64,000 nucleotides of DNA from contig CAMBZU010000003.1 in assembly GCA_945872355.1 (NCBI GenBank), positions 1-64,000 of the forward strand. The letters run 5' to 3'. This document shows positions 30,663 through 41,700 of this stretch, piece after piece (positions within the stretch are counted from its first letter, which is position 1; each line of letters opens with the position of its first letter). A program made the position numbers and the translations under genes. The stretch is from Chitinophaga pinensis. GTDB lineage: Bacteria > Bacteroidota > Bacteroidia > UBA4408. The notes under the pieces were generated by a model. That model was not told where the DNA came from, made no database searches, and worked only from the letters and a program-made list of their open reading frames with translations.

Positions 30663-33600
30663 TTGAACAAGTTTAGGTTAGAAATTATAAGAATTTTAGG
30701 CGTTTTAGCTTTATTGCTTTGGCATTTAAATGTAGCTGCACAAAAAAACAATTTTAGTTTTGATCATTTAGGGATACGAGAAGGTTTATCGCAGAGCTAT
30801 GTAAACTGCGTAGTTCAGGATAAACAAGGTTTTATGTGGTTTGGAACGCAAGATGGCTTGAACAAGTATGATGGTTATCATTTTAAAGTTTTTAAAAACA
30901 ATCCCAAAGAAGCTAATTCAATTTCAAGTAATTTTATTCATTCAATTGTAGCTGATGATAAAGGCAATTTATGGATTGCAACAGATAATGGATTAAATAA
31001 GTTTGACCCAATAACAGAACAGTTTTCGCTTTTTCAGTTACAAGGCAAAGGAAGCGAACTCAAACAAAAATTTACCTCTTTATTGGTGAGTAAAGATCTG
31101 ATATATGCCGCAACAGCCAATAACGGAATCTATACTTTAAAAGTTAGTGACCCCAAGGCTAAACTTACGAGCTTGCTGGGGAATCAAAATCTTAAAAACA
31201 GTATTATACAATGCTTGTATATTGATAATGATAAGCTCCTTTGGATTGCTACCAATAATGTAGGATTAATATCCTATGATTTGCGAAAGAAATCAGTAGT
31301 GCAGTATCAAAACAATTATCAGTTCAAATTGAATAGCAATTGTATTTTTTCAATATATGAGCTAAATCAAACGTTCCTTTGGTTAGGTACCGATAATGGT
31401 TTAAATATTTTAAACAAAAAAACAGGAGCTATAGAGGTTGTTCAAAATGATATACTTAAACCGAATAGTTTAAGTAATAATGTTGTTAAGGGTATATTTC
31501 AAGATCATTCGGGTACTATTTGGCTAGCAACCAATGGAGGTCTTAACAAATACAATAACAAGCCAAATAATTTTGCAAGATTTCAATATTCACCAGAAAA
31601 TAGAAAGGGCATTAATGGAAATAAAGTAAACTGTATTTATGAAGATAAAACAGGTACTGTGTGGGTTGGAACAGAATCAGGGATTAATAAATTTGATCGA
31701 ATTCAAAATAAGTTTAAACTTTTTACACCAAGAATAAACTTTAATTTAACAGACTTTACCAACAATGTTTGGAGTATTTTTGATGACACAGAAAGCAACA
31801 TTCTTTATGTAGGAAGTGATGCAGGGCTCACTGTTTTTGAGAGAGAAACAGGTACAAGTTTTACAATATCAATGCCCTCTACAATTAAATCGGCATCAGC
31901 TGCTGTAACCTCCATTCAGCCATATATGGATCAAAAGCTGTTAATTGGATGCGAGCATGGATTATTTGAGTATCATAAAATTAATCATTCCATTGTTCCA
32001 TTTAAATTAAACACGCAACAAAAAGACCTGTTAAGAGATAAATTTATATTGTGCATTAAAATTGACACTAAGGGCAATTTATGGGTGGGTACAAAAGAAG
32101 GCCTCTTTAAAATAGATTTAAAAAATCGCAATACCGACTATTTTGTGAGTAATAGTAATGCCAGTATTGCATTGTCCAATAATGATATTCGAGTTATATT
32201 TGAAGACGCTGATGGAAATATTTGGATTGGCACCAATGGTGGAGGCCTTAATAAAGTAGATTATATTGCAGCAACAAAAAAGATTACCGATAAGATTTAC
32301 TTTGTAAAATACCTATCAAATGCAGAAGATGAAACCACTTTAAGTAATAATAATATTTTAAGTATTAACCAAACTAAAAAGGGTTACTTGTGGTTGGGTA
32401 CTTACGGAGGTGGGGTGAATGAGTTTGATATAAGTACAGGCAAGGTAAATAGGTTTAGTGCAGCACTAAAGGGCTTGCAAAGTAGTACCATTTATAGTAT
32501 TTTAAAAGAGCGTAATAATTTATTGTGGTTTAGCACGAATAATGGTTTAATAAAGCTTCAATTAAAAGATACTTCAATAACGAGCTATTTTGAGAACGAT
32601 GGTTTACAGAGCAATGAGTTTAATAGTGGTTCAGCTTTTAAGTCAGACAAAGGTGAGTTATTTTTTGGTGGTGTAGAAGGGTTTAATGCATTTTACCCAG
32701 CGCAAATTTTACATGATACCATTGCTCCAAATGTTGTAATTACAGCATTAAAGATATTTAATCAACCTATTGATGCACTTAAAAGTAAAATATTAAAGAA
32801 AAGCATCTCATTTGCCGAAAGCATTTCACTTTCATATAAACAAAACTTTTTTTCATTTGAGTTTTCGGCGCTTCACTTTTCTTCGCCAGAAAATAATGAG
32901 TTTAAATACATGATGGAGGGCTTAGATGAAGATTGGAATTATGTTGGCACTCAAAATCAAGCTTATTATACCAATTTAGAACCGGGTGAATACGTGTTTA
33001 AAGTTTTAGGTTCTAACTCTGATGGTATATGGAGCAAAACGCCTGCAACCATTAAAATAAGAATTACACCTCCTTTTTGGAAAACCTGGTGGTTTAGATT
33101 GCTTGGGGTAATTATAGTGATTGCTATTGTGTATTTTTATAATAGACAGCGTTTAAACAGGGTAGTTAAACAGAAGCGATTGCTCGAAAATCAAATTAGG
33201 GAGCGCACTGCCACTGTAATGAAGCAGAAAGAAGAAATTGAAAATCAAAAGTCTATTATAGAGGAACAAAAAAAGAAGACTGAAAGTTTAGTGCATAGTA
33301 TTTTACCCAAAGAAACCGCCGAAGAACTTATAAATAAAGGTTTTTCGAGGCCTAGAAATTATAGTTTATGCACTGTGATGTTTACCGATTTTCAGGGGTT
33401 TACCAAAATTGCCGAGAAATTAAGACCCCAGCAATTGATTGATGAATTAGATAAGTACTTTAGTAAATTTGATGAAATTATTGGAAAATATAACATGGAA
33501 CGCATCAAAACAATTGGAGATTCGTACATGTGCGCGGGAGGTATTCCAATTAGAAATAAAAGCAATCCGATTGAATCAGTATTAGCAGCTTTGGAAATAC

Positions 33601-34586
33601 AGCGTTTTATGCAAGATGCTTTTATAGAAGTTGATGGCATTAAATACGAGTGGAAATTAAGATTAGGAATAAATACAGGCGAAATTATTGCAGGTGTGAT
33701 TGGAAAAACTAAATTTGCTTTTGATATTTGGGGAGATACCGTAAATACTGCAAGCAGAACAGAGAGCAGTGGAGAGGCGGGGAAAGTAAATATAACAAAG
33801 GCTACTTATGAATACATTAAAGATTTTTTTGTTTGCACTTATAGAGGAAAAATTTCGGCCAAGAACAAGGGAGAAATTGAAATGTACTTTGTGGAGCGCA
33901 TTAAACCAGAACTTTCATTAGACACACAGGGTATGACACCAAACGAAATATTCAATGAGAAATTTTCTCAATTGTTGCTCGATAAATTCAGCTTCAAAAA
34001 ATCCGAATCGAGGATCTTAAAGTTATTATCGGATAGGTTACCTGAAGGGCTTTATTATCACGGCATACATCATACTATAGATGTTACCAATTCAGCCGAA
34101 GAAATAGCAAGAGAGGAGGGAGTAGAAGGAGAGGATTTGTTTTTATTAAAAACAGCAGCACTTTTTCATGATGCTGGTTTTGTGCAGGAATATGTAAAAA
34201 ATGAGAAAATTGGGGTAAGCTTTGCCAGAGAAGTGTTACCAAAATATGGTTATACCGACCGTCAAATAGACATTATTGATGGGATTATTATGGCCACAGA
34301 AATACCTCAAAATCCAAAAACACATTTAGAAATGATAATGTGTGATGCCGATTTAGATTATTTAGGCAGAGAAGATTTTTATGAAATATCAGCATCGTTA
34401 AAAAAGGAGTTGATAGCATTTGGCAAAATTCAAGGCGATCAACAATGGGATCAAATGCAAATTCCATTTCTTGAAAAACACGAGTACTTTACTGAAACTA
34501 ATAAACGCAGAAGACAACCTAATAAGCTAAAACGCATTGAAGAGATAAAGGGAAAGCTAGCAGATATTGGCAATTATTCAAGCTAA
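30663..34586 (+). CDS. Sensor fusion: two-component-regulator beta-propeller repeats, Y_Y_Y domain, TM, coiled coil, class III adenylate/guanylate cyclase, HD domain
   Basis: Propeller repeats (GFMWFGTQDGLNKYDG, GNLWIATDNGLNKFD); Y_Y_Y (FEFSALHFSSPENNEFKYMMEGLDEDWNYVG); TM FRLLGVIIVIAIVYFY; cyclase CTVMFTDFQGFTKIAEKL...RIKTIGDSYMCAGG...AFDIWGDTVNTASRTES; HD-type YHGIHHTIDV...ALFHDAGF...MCDADLDYLG. Confidence 0.9.
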   Translation: MNKFRLEIIRILGVLALLLWHLNVAAQKNNFSFDHLGIREGLSQSYVNCVVQDKQGFMWFGTQDGLNKYDGYHFKVFKNNPKEANSISSNFIHSIVADDKGNLWIATDNGLNKFDPITEQFSLFQLQGKGSELKQKFTSLLVSKDLIYAATANNGIYTLKVSDPKAKLTSLLGNQNLKNSIIQCLYIDNDKLLWIATNNVGLISYDLRKKSVVQYQNNYQFKLNSNCIFSIYELNQTFLWLGTDNGLNILNKKTGAIEVVQNDILKPNSLSNNVVKGIFQDHSGTIWLATNGGLNKYNNKPNNFARFQYSPENRKGINGNKVNCIYEDKTGTVWVGTESGINKFDRIQNKFKLFTPRINFNLTDFTNNVWSIFDDTESNILYVGSDAGLTVFERETGTSFTISMPSTIKSASAAVTSIQPYMDQKLLIGCEHGLFEYHKINHSIVPFKLNTQQKDLLRDKFILCIKIDTKGNLWVGTKEGLFKIDLKNRNTDYFVSNSNASIALSNNDIRVIFEDADGNIWIGTNGGGLNKVDYIAATKKITDKIYFVKYLSNAEDETTLSNNNILSINQTKKGYLWLGTYGGGVNEFDISTGKVNRFSAALKGLQSSTIYSILKERNNLLWFSTNNGLIKLQLKDTSITSYFENDGLQSNEFNSGSAFKSDKGELFFGGVEGFNAFYPAQILHDTIAPNVVITALKIFNQPIDALKSKILKKSISFAESISLSYKQNFFSFEFSALHFSSPENNEFKYMMEGLDEDWNYVGTQNQAYYTNLEPGEYVFKVLGSNSDGIWSKTPATIKIRITPPFWKTWWFRLLGVIIVIAIVYFYNRQRLNRVVKQKRLLENQIRERTATVMKQKEEIENQKSIIEEQKKKTESLVHSILPKETAEELINKGFSRPRNYSLCTVMFTDFQGFTKIAEKLRPQQLIDELDKYFSKFDEIIGKYNMERIKTIGDSYMCAGGIPIRNKSNPIESVLAALEIQRFMQDAFIEVDGIKYEWKLRLGINTGEIIAGVIGKTKFAFDIWGDTVNTASRTESSGEAGKVNITKATYEYIKDFFVCTYRGKISAKNKGEIEMYFVERIKPELSLDTQGMTPNEIFNEKFSQLLLDKFSFKKSESRILKLLSDRLPEGLYYHGIHHTIDVTNSAEEIAREEGVEGEDLFLLKTAALFHDAGFVQEYVKNEKIGVSFAREVLPKYGYTDRQIDIIDGIIMATEIPQNPKTHLEMIMCDADLDYLGREDFYEISASLKKELIAFGKIQGDQQWDQMQIPFLEKHEYFTETNKRRRQPNKLKRIEEIKGKLADIGNYSS

Positions 34587-34727
34587 AAATTAATAGCATT
34601 TGACTGTGCTATTGGCATCATTATTTACGGCCTAAATAATGATGGTTTCTTTGTTAAACAGTATGTTTTTATGTTCAATAAATACTAACCCATTTAAAGC
34701 ACCAAAGCTTTATGCTAGTAAGAAGTT

Positions 34728-34763
34728 AAAAAAAGGGCGGAAGTTCAATTAAGTACTTCCACC
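34728..34763 (-). terminator. Probable minus-strand Rho-independent terminator
   Basis: Minus strand GGGTGGAAGT...ACTTCCGCCC followed by TTTTTTT. Confidence 0.6.
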
Positions 34764-34937
34764 CTGCTATTGCTAATGAGTTTTATGGTAAGGGCTGATC
34801 GCTAATTAACCAATTGTCATTTATTTTTTCACTAAAAGCTTGTTCTTTATCTGCTTGTTCACAAGTTAATTTATGAATTATTACTTTCTTAGGAGATACT
34901 CTCCAATTTTTTTATACAACAAATTTATCCTCCATGC

Positions 34938-35687
34938 CTATTCTTTTATAATCTTAAAAGACTGCTTCATATTTTCTCCAATAAAGAACATAAAAATACC
35001 ACCTGATAAATTAACCAAATCAATTGCTATGTTTTGAGATTTAAGTTTTCCAGTCATGACAACTCTTCCTGTGTTATCATAAATGGAATAAACCTCACCA
35101 ATAAGTTTGCTGTCTGCCTTTACATTAATTATGTTTTGTGCAGGGTTTGGAAACACAGAGAATAAATTTTCTTGTGAGGTTTCATTTATACCTACGTTGT
35201 TATTTACCGTTAAAACTGCTGCAGAAGAAGTGTCGGTACAAGAGCCTGAAGAAACAATACATCGGAATGGCTGATTGTTATTGCTCAATGTTGTATTTAC
35301 AATTGTAAGTGTGTCATTCCCTGTGCCACTATATTGTCCAACACTATTTAAATTTTGAAAACCAACACCAAGGTCTGTTTGCCATTGATAAGTGGACAAT
35401 GGGTTTGATGCTGCTGTTGTGAATTGAGCGTTATTAGAAATGTTAACCGATTGATTTATTGGTTGCGTACTAACTGACAATTGACAATTGTTGTATAAGT
35501 TTGTTATTTCTTGTTGGGTAAGGGCACGGTTCCAGATGCCGATATCGTCTAACTTGCCATTGAAAAAATAGCCATACGGTGGCATTAATTCATCTGGGAA
35601 GTAACCAGCAATCATTGGTAGTGAATTTGAGGTCAATGTACCGGGAGCATTTAAACTAATAACACAAAAATAGCCTTTCCCTTGCAC
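34938..35687 (-). pseudogene. 5'-truncated LamG / Ig-like / T9SS sorting-domain protein fragment
   Basis: FNGKLDDIGIWNRALTQQEITNLYNNCQLSV...VFPNPAQNIINVKADSKLIGEVYSIYDNTGRVVMTGKL; starts inside a domain with no signal peptide. Confidence 0.6.
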
Positions 35688-35728
35688 CTAAAGTATGCCT
35701 TTGCGCAATTTGGGTTATATAAACTTAA

Positions 35729-38700
35729 TCATTCTACAAGTACTATTTTGATGATATCAGTTTTGTAGCCATCATTCAATTCGAGTAAATAAACACCAGC
35801 ACTTATTCCTTCAAAAGCAATAAAATTTGAATTGCTATTCATGTTGTTTTTTATCAATTGAGCTGAAAGCAATTTGCCTGTTAAATCGAGCAGATTTACA
35901 CTAAGTTGAGCAGCAGCTGTATCTGCTGTTTTAATATTAATGCCATTCAATTGGCAAGGATTAGGAAAAACATACCAGTATTGGTTTTGCGCAGTATTAA
36001 GAAAGCTTACAGCTTTTATTTCACTGTATTTATAATTGCCATCAAAGTCGGTTTGCTTTAATCTATAATATGAAGTTCCTTCAAAAGGATTAACATCAGT
36101 AAACTTGTAGTTTAATATTTGATTGCTATTGCCAGCACCATCTACTTCAATGAGTGGATTAAAATTTACGGCATCTTTTGACCGCTCAATAGTAAAATAA
36201 TCATTATTGGTTTCACTTGCTGTAGTCCAAGATATTGCTGCATTTGCGTGCATTGCTTGCACATCAAAATTGAGCAATGTAATAGGCAGTGGCGATCCAT
36301 TTCCATTGCCTGTAAAATCACTAAAAGTAGTGAGTCCATTCCAAGTAAAAGTGTTTGTGCCGGGACTAATTATTGAATTTCCCATATTATTTGTAAAACC
36401 ACTTCCTATGCTAGAAACCCACAGCCCTGCATGATATTTATATGGTTTTAAATTAGCTTCAACACCAACCACATCGGCAGAGGCATAAGTATAACTCACA
36501 TCATAATTAAAAGTTCCGCCAAAATTTAAAGGTTCAACCGACCAATACCTATTAAGATATTCGGGCCCTGCCGTTCCAATCATGGGATGTATTGAAGGTA
36601 TCACATATAAACTTATTTGTGCAGTATTGTTAACACTTGTTCCAGCGTTTAATGTTATGCTCATAGGCGTATAGTCAATGGCATCTCCCAATGGGAAGCT
36701 ATAGGTATTATTAGTTGTTGTTGTATAACGCGTAAACTTTGCTGTGCTTGTTCCTGAAATAAAATAGTTGCTAGCATTGCCGCCAATCAAGGTGCCATTT
36801 GCACCAGTTTGACCTAAAATTAGTTCCTTGCCATTTAAATCAACTTTGCCAGAAATTAAGTTGAGCGTATTGAGCACTCGCACATTGCCTATGGTTAATG
36901 AAATCCCTGCTGCATTATTAATGATTAAAATGTCAAATGGATTAACGGTTGGGTTACTACCACCTACATTTTGATTGACTGTGCCATTAAAAGTAACTGA
37001 CTTATTGTTAGGAAAGAAATTTACTGCAGCTAAACTATTGTTCATCCAATCTCCTTTCAATTCAATATTTCCTCCTGCTGCGCCCGAACAAGATAAATTA
37101 CCAAACAAGGTAATATTTCCATTTATCTTTAATGGCACTGTCATGTTATTCCCTGCAAAATCCATATAGAAATTAGCACCAGCATCAATGGTTAAGTTGC
37201 CTGCTGTATTGAGCAAAGTAGCAGTATTGCCGCCTGCACCTGGGTTAAAAGTAGTGTTATTGCTCACTTTTACGTGTCCTGGATAGCCTCTGCCAGCAGA
37301 AGAACTCCACTCTATTCCTCTATTGAATGTGCCTCCGGAAAAATATTGTAAAGTAGCATTGCTGTTGTAAAAAGGTGCGCTTGTGCTTACAAAACCACCA
37401 TTATTTATTCGCATAGTTCCGCCACTTTGAATAGTTGTTGAATTTAAAACAGCGCCAAAATTAACGCCTCCATTAATATATACATTGTATGGATTTGTTA
37501 TACCAGTAAAAGTTCCATTGCCATTAAAAATAATTGTACCAGCTGAACTTCCTGCACTAAAATCTCCACCTAATCCGCTTACGATAGCTCCTGTGGAAAG
37601 GTAAATTACATTTGCAGCACCAACATTTAAAGTTCCAGTATTTAAAGTAAGTGCGTTGCTCAGTGTAATTGAAGCTGAGGTGTTGGTTAATGTTCCTGAT
37701 AAACTCATTTTAATTTCTGCAGCTATTGAAATTGCTGGGCTGGTATTAAAGCCTGTATTTTGATTTGCACCATAAAATTCATAGCTACTCGCAGTGTTGA
37801 AATTTCTTGTTCCTGAGGGCGCCATGCCAATAATTCCGCTAGGATGCGTTGTTCTGATCAGAGTGCCAGCATTCGTTCTAAACTCGTCAGCAGAAGCACC
37901 TCCATCGCTTGTAGTAACTGTAAATCCTTGAGCATCAAAAGTAGCATTGGTACCGATATCAATATCACCATCTGAAACAGAAAAATTACTAAGAAGTAAT
38001 AAAGATTTGTTGGCCCCAATAATGAAATCAACAAATAAATTTCCACCTCCACTTCTAAAATAATTTTGCATGCCAACTCCATTAAAAGCAAAAGTTGGAT
38101 TAATGTTATTACTGCCTACAGATGAACAATGAATTAAACCACCTGTTGCAGTTAAATTGCCGCTTAAGTATACAAAGCCATCACCTGTTCCACTTACTGA
38201 AGTATTAAAATCAAACCTACCAGCATTTTGAATCCAATTGCCCATGATATAAGTATTATTTGTACTTAAATTGCCGCTATGTTGCGAAAAGCGGGCATTG
38301 CTATTTGTAAATTCGAGATCACCATCAATATAAAGTGTAACACCGCCTCCGCTTGTTGTTTGTTCAAATTGCCCACCATTAAGTGTCAATTTGCCGCTTA
38401 TTCCATTTGTAATGCCCATACCTTCCCAGGTTCTTGAAGGCGTATAAAGACCGGTTCCTACAATTGTTAGGTTGTGATATGATCTATTGGCAGTGATGGA
38501 AGTAAATACAGGAACAGTTTGGTTTGCACTGCCATTGAAAACAACTGTGCTTCCTGCGGTAGTGTATATTCCTGTGCCTGGCGTAAAAGTACCTGCAATG
38601 CCTATATTTCCCGAAGGTTGCAGCACTCTGTTGTTGTTTGTAGAAGTTAAATTATTATAGTTGAAAGCAGTTATAGATTGTCCATTTGTACCATTGTAAT

Positions 38701-41700
38701 TCATAGTATTGCCAGTTACAACATAATTACCTGTTGTGAATATTGCGATAGGATTAAATGTACCTGCTACGTTAATTACACCAGCAAGGGTAAGATTATT
38801 GTTAGTTCTTGCATTGCTAAGCGTTAAGTTATGATAACTTGAGGCAGGGACTGTTTGAGCGCTTGAACTATTAAAATCAACAGAACTTCCTGCAATTGTA
38901 ATTACGCCTGCACCCGGTGTGTAAATTCCACAAATGCCAATAGTGCCCGTGCTTGATAATGTTCTATTGCCTCCGCTGATATTTAAATTTCCGTAATTAA
39001 TTGGAGGGACTACAGATGTGGATGCACCAGCAATATTGAATGTACTGTTGCAATTGCATGTTCCAGTTGCAGTTCCACCATAAGCCATATTTCCATTAAC
39101 TGTAATTGATGTGCCTGAGGCAAGTTGAAAATTTCCAGTTCCGTTTAAAGTGAAGTTATTTACTGTGAAACTTCCAGCAATAATGCTACATACATTAGGG
39201 TTGGAAACACCGACTGTAATATTGTCTGCTGCCCCAGGAATACCATTTGGTGTCCAGTTAGCAGCCGTATTGAAATTATTGCTACTAGCACCAACCCAAG
39301 TGTAATTTATAGAAATTGGCGCTCTTCTTCCTGTTATTTCTATACCATTAAGTGGCAGGTAAGTTTGAGTAAAAGCAGCTGTTGAAGGTTGAAATCCAAT
39401 AAGCTTAACTCCAGTGGTTAATGCAGTGCCATGCTCTGTCCATGCTCCAGCTGAAAAAGTACTTAATTTTAGATTAGCTTCTATGCCGTTGATGTCTGAT
39501 GGCGTATGAAAAACTGTAATTGAATCTCTGTAAATTCCGCCAGCGCCATTTTCAGTTACTAGCCAATATCTGCTCAGGTAATCAACTGGAGCGCTTGGTG
39601 TATTGATATTAGGACTTACTGCATCAACTACCCTTACTCCAATAACTCTGCTGACTGTGTTTTTATAAAAACGAATTTCAGCAGGGCTAAATTCAGTAAT
39701 ACCTGTGTTTTCTCCGATTGGAAATACATAATTATCAAAACCAACAGGTGTGCCAGATCTTATGTAGGTGCTTAACAGCAGTTGACCTGTGCCATTTGTA
39801 ACAAACATATTTGTAGCAGATGGACTTGTGATTGAATAATTTCCACTATTGAAATAATCAATCAATAAATCGTTATTGCCTAACAGCAGTGAACCATTTG
39901 TTAATCTAACTTCTCCACCACCGCCACTTGCAGTTCTATTGGCATGTAAATTAATTCCTGCAATGTTATCAATTTCAACTGAAACACTGGTCATAGCAGC
40001 AGGCCATTCTTTATCAGAAGACGACATATTTGTGGTGCCATTATAGCGTAATTGACTTCCTGCAGTGTAAACTATAGCGCCAGCACCTGAAATTGCACCA
40101 GATGTTCGTATAAATTTACCTACTGAATTTATAGTAATATTATTTGCGAGAGTTATTCCAGCAGCATTATTCAAACGCCACCAAAGATTAAGTAGGGTGG
40201 TTCCAGCAATGCTTACATTTTGGTTAATGCTTCCTTTGAATTCAATTTGAAAGCGAGGAAATACAGCACCAGCATTAATTACTGCCCCAGATGATTGACT
40301 AAATGCACCGCTAACATTTAAATAAATTTCCGGATTAATGCCAAATGATGCGCCAATGAATGTACCCGCTGTTTGGGTGAAATTACCTAAAATGTTCCAA
40401 GTAGATATTATGCCATTTGCAGCACCAACACTGCAGTTATTAACGGTTCCTCCGCTTTGTGTGAAATTGCCTGAAATATTAATATTAGAAGTAGAGCCAA
40501 GGCCAGCATTTGAATTATAAACTACAAAGCTACCTGCGGAAATATTAAATGCAGCAGCTGCAATATTAAATGTTGGAATTCCACCTGTAGATGCAGGTGG
40601 AAGCACTTGAAAATTTGTTACTCCGCCAGTAATATTTATTGCTCCAGTAATATTAATAATTATGTTAGGCGTGTTAGGTGTTATCACATTGGTTAAGCCC
40701 AAAGTTCCGCCTGAAACATTTAAATCTCCGAGGATTGCGAAAGATAAACTAGCAAGGCTTGTTAGTCTTAAAGATCCAGTATTGGTGCTTAAAACATTGA
40801 AATTTCCAGCTATTGTTGCACCATTTAAACCACCAAATAAATTTACATTTCCAGTTTGACTAGGGCAATTCCATGTAAAGTTACCGAAGGTTTGAGAGAG
40901 CCCTCCAGTTGCACCAGTGCTTGTAGTGTATCCAATGATTTTGCAATTTGATGCAGCGTTCCATGCAGCAGTAGGCAAAGTTCCCGCTATGGTAGTATAG
41001 TTGTGTTCATAAACCCCAGTAGAAGAAAATGTAGTGTTTAATGCTGTCATGCCAACTATTGAGCCAGCAGCACCTCCTATTCTTAATGTGCCGTTAATCA
41101 CATTGGCTGTTGAACCTGTTAAAGTTAAAGTATTTGCTCCGATATCTAATTTGCAATTTAAACCTGCGTTAATAGTTAGGTTGTTTGTTATTGCAACAGC
41201 CACTGCAGATGTAACAGTGGCGGTGGTGTTAGCGACTGTCAAATTTCTAAAATTTGCTGCCGCGTTTAAAATACTTTGTGCTGCTGTTCCATTAAAATTA
41301 ACTGAACTGCCAGTAGTTGTGGTAACGCCAGCTGAAGGTGTATAATTTCCGCAAATTCCAATTGTACCAATAGTTGATAATACTCTTGGACCACCTGTCA
41401 AATTTAAATTTCCATAATTTAATGCAGGAATTGTTTGCGATAATGCACTAGAAATAGTTAAGGAACTTGCACAATTGAAAGTAGCACTGGCCGAATTTTG
41501 GTAGGTAATGTTTCCACTAATGGTTAAATTTCCTGTGGCGCCAAGATTCAGACTTCCTGAACCAATCAGTGTTAAGTCATTAACAGTTTGTGTGGTATTA
41601 AAGTTAGTAGGATTTGTGCCCACAACATTAAATATAACATTATCAGCGGCGCCAGGAATTCCATTTGGGGTCCAATTTGTAGCAGTATTCCAAGACCCAT

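Noticed and set aside
34800-34925. About 40-codon minus-strand open stretch (RVSPKKVIIHKLTCEQADKEQAFSEKINDNWLISDQPLP)
   Set aside because: Short, no start codon, no recognised family; may be a gene tail but cannot be supported from sequence alone.
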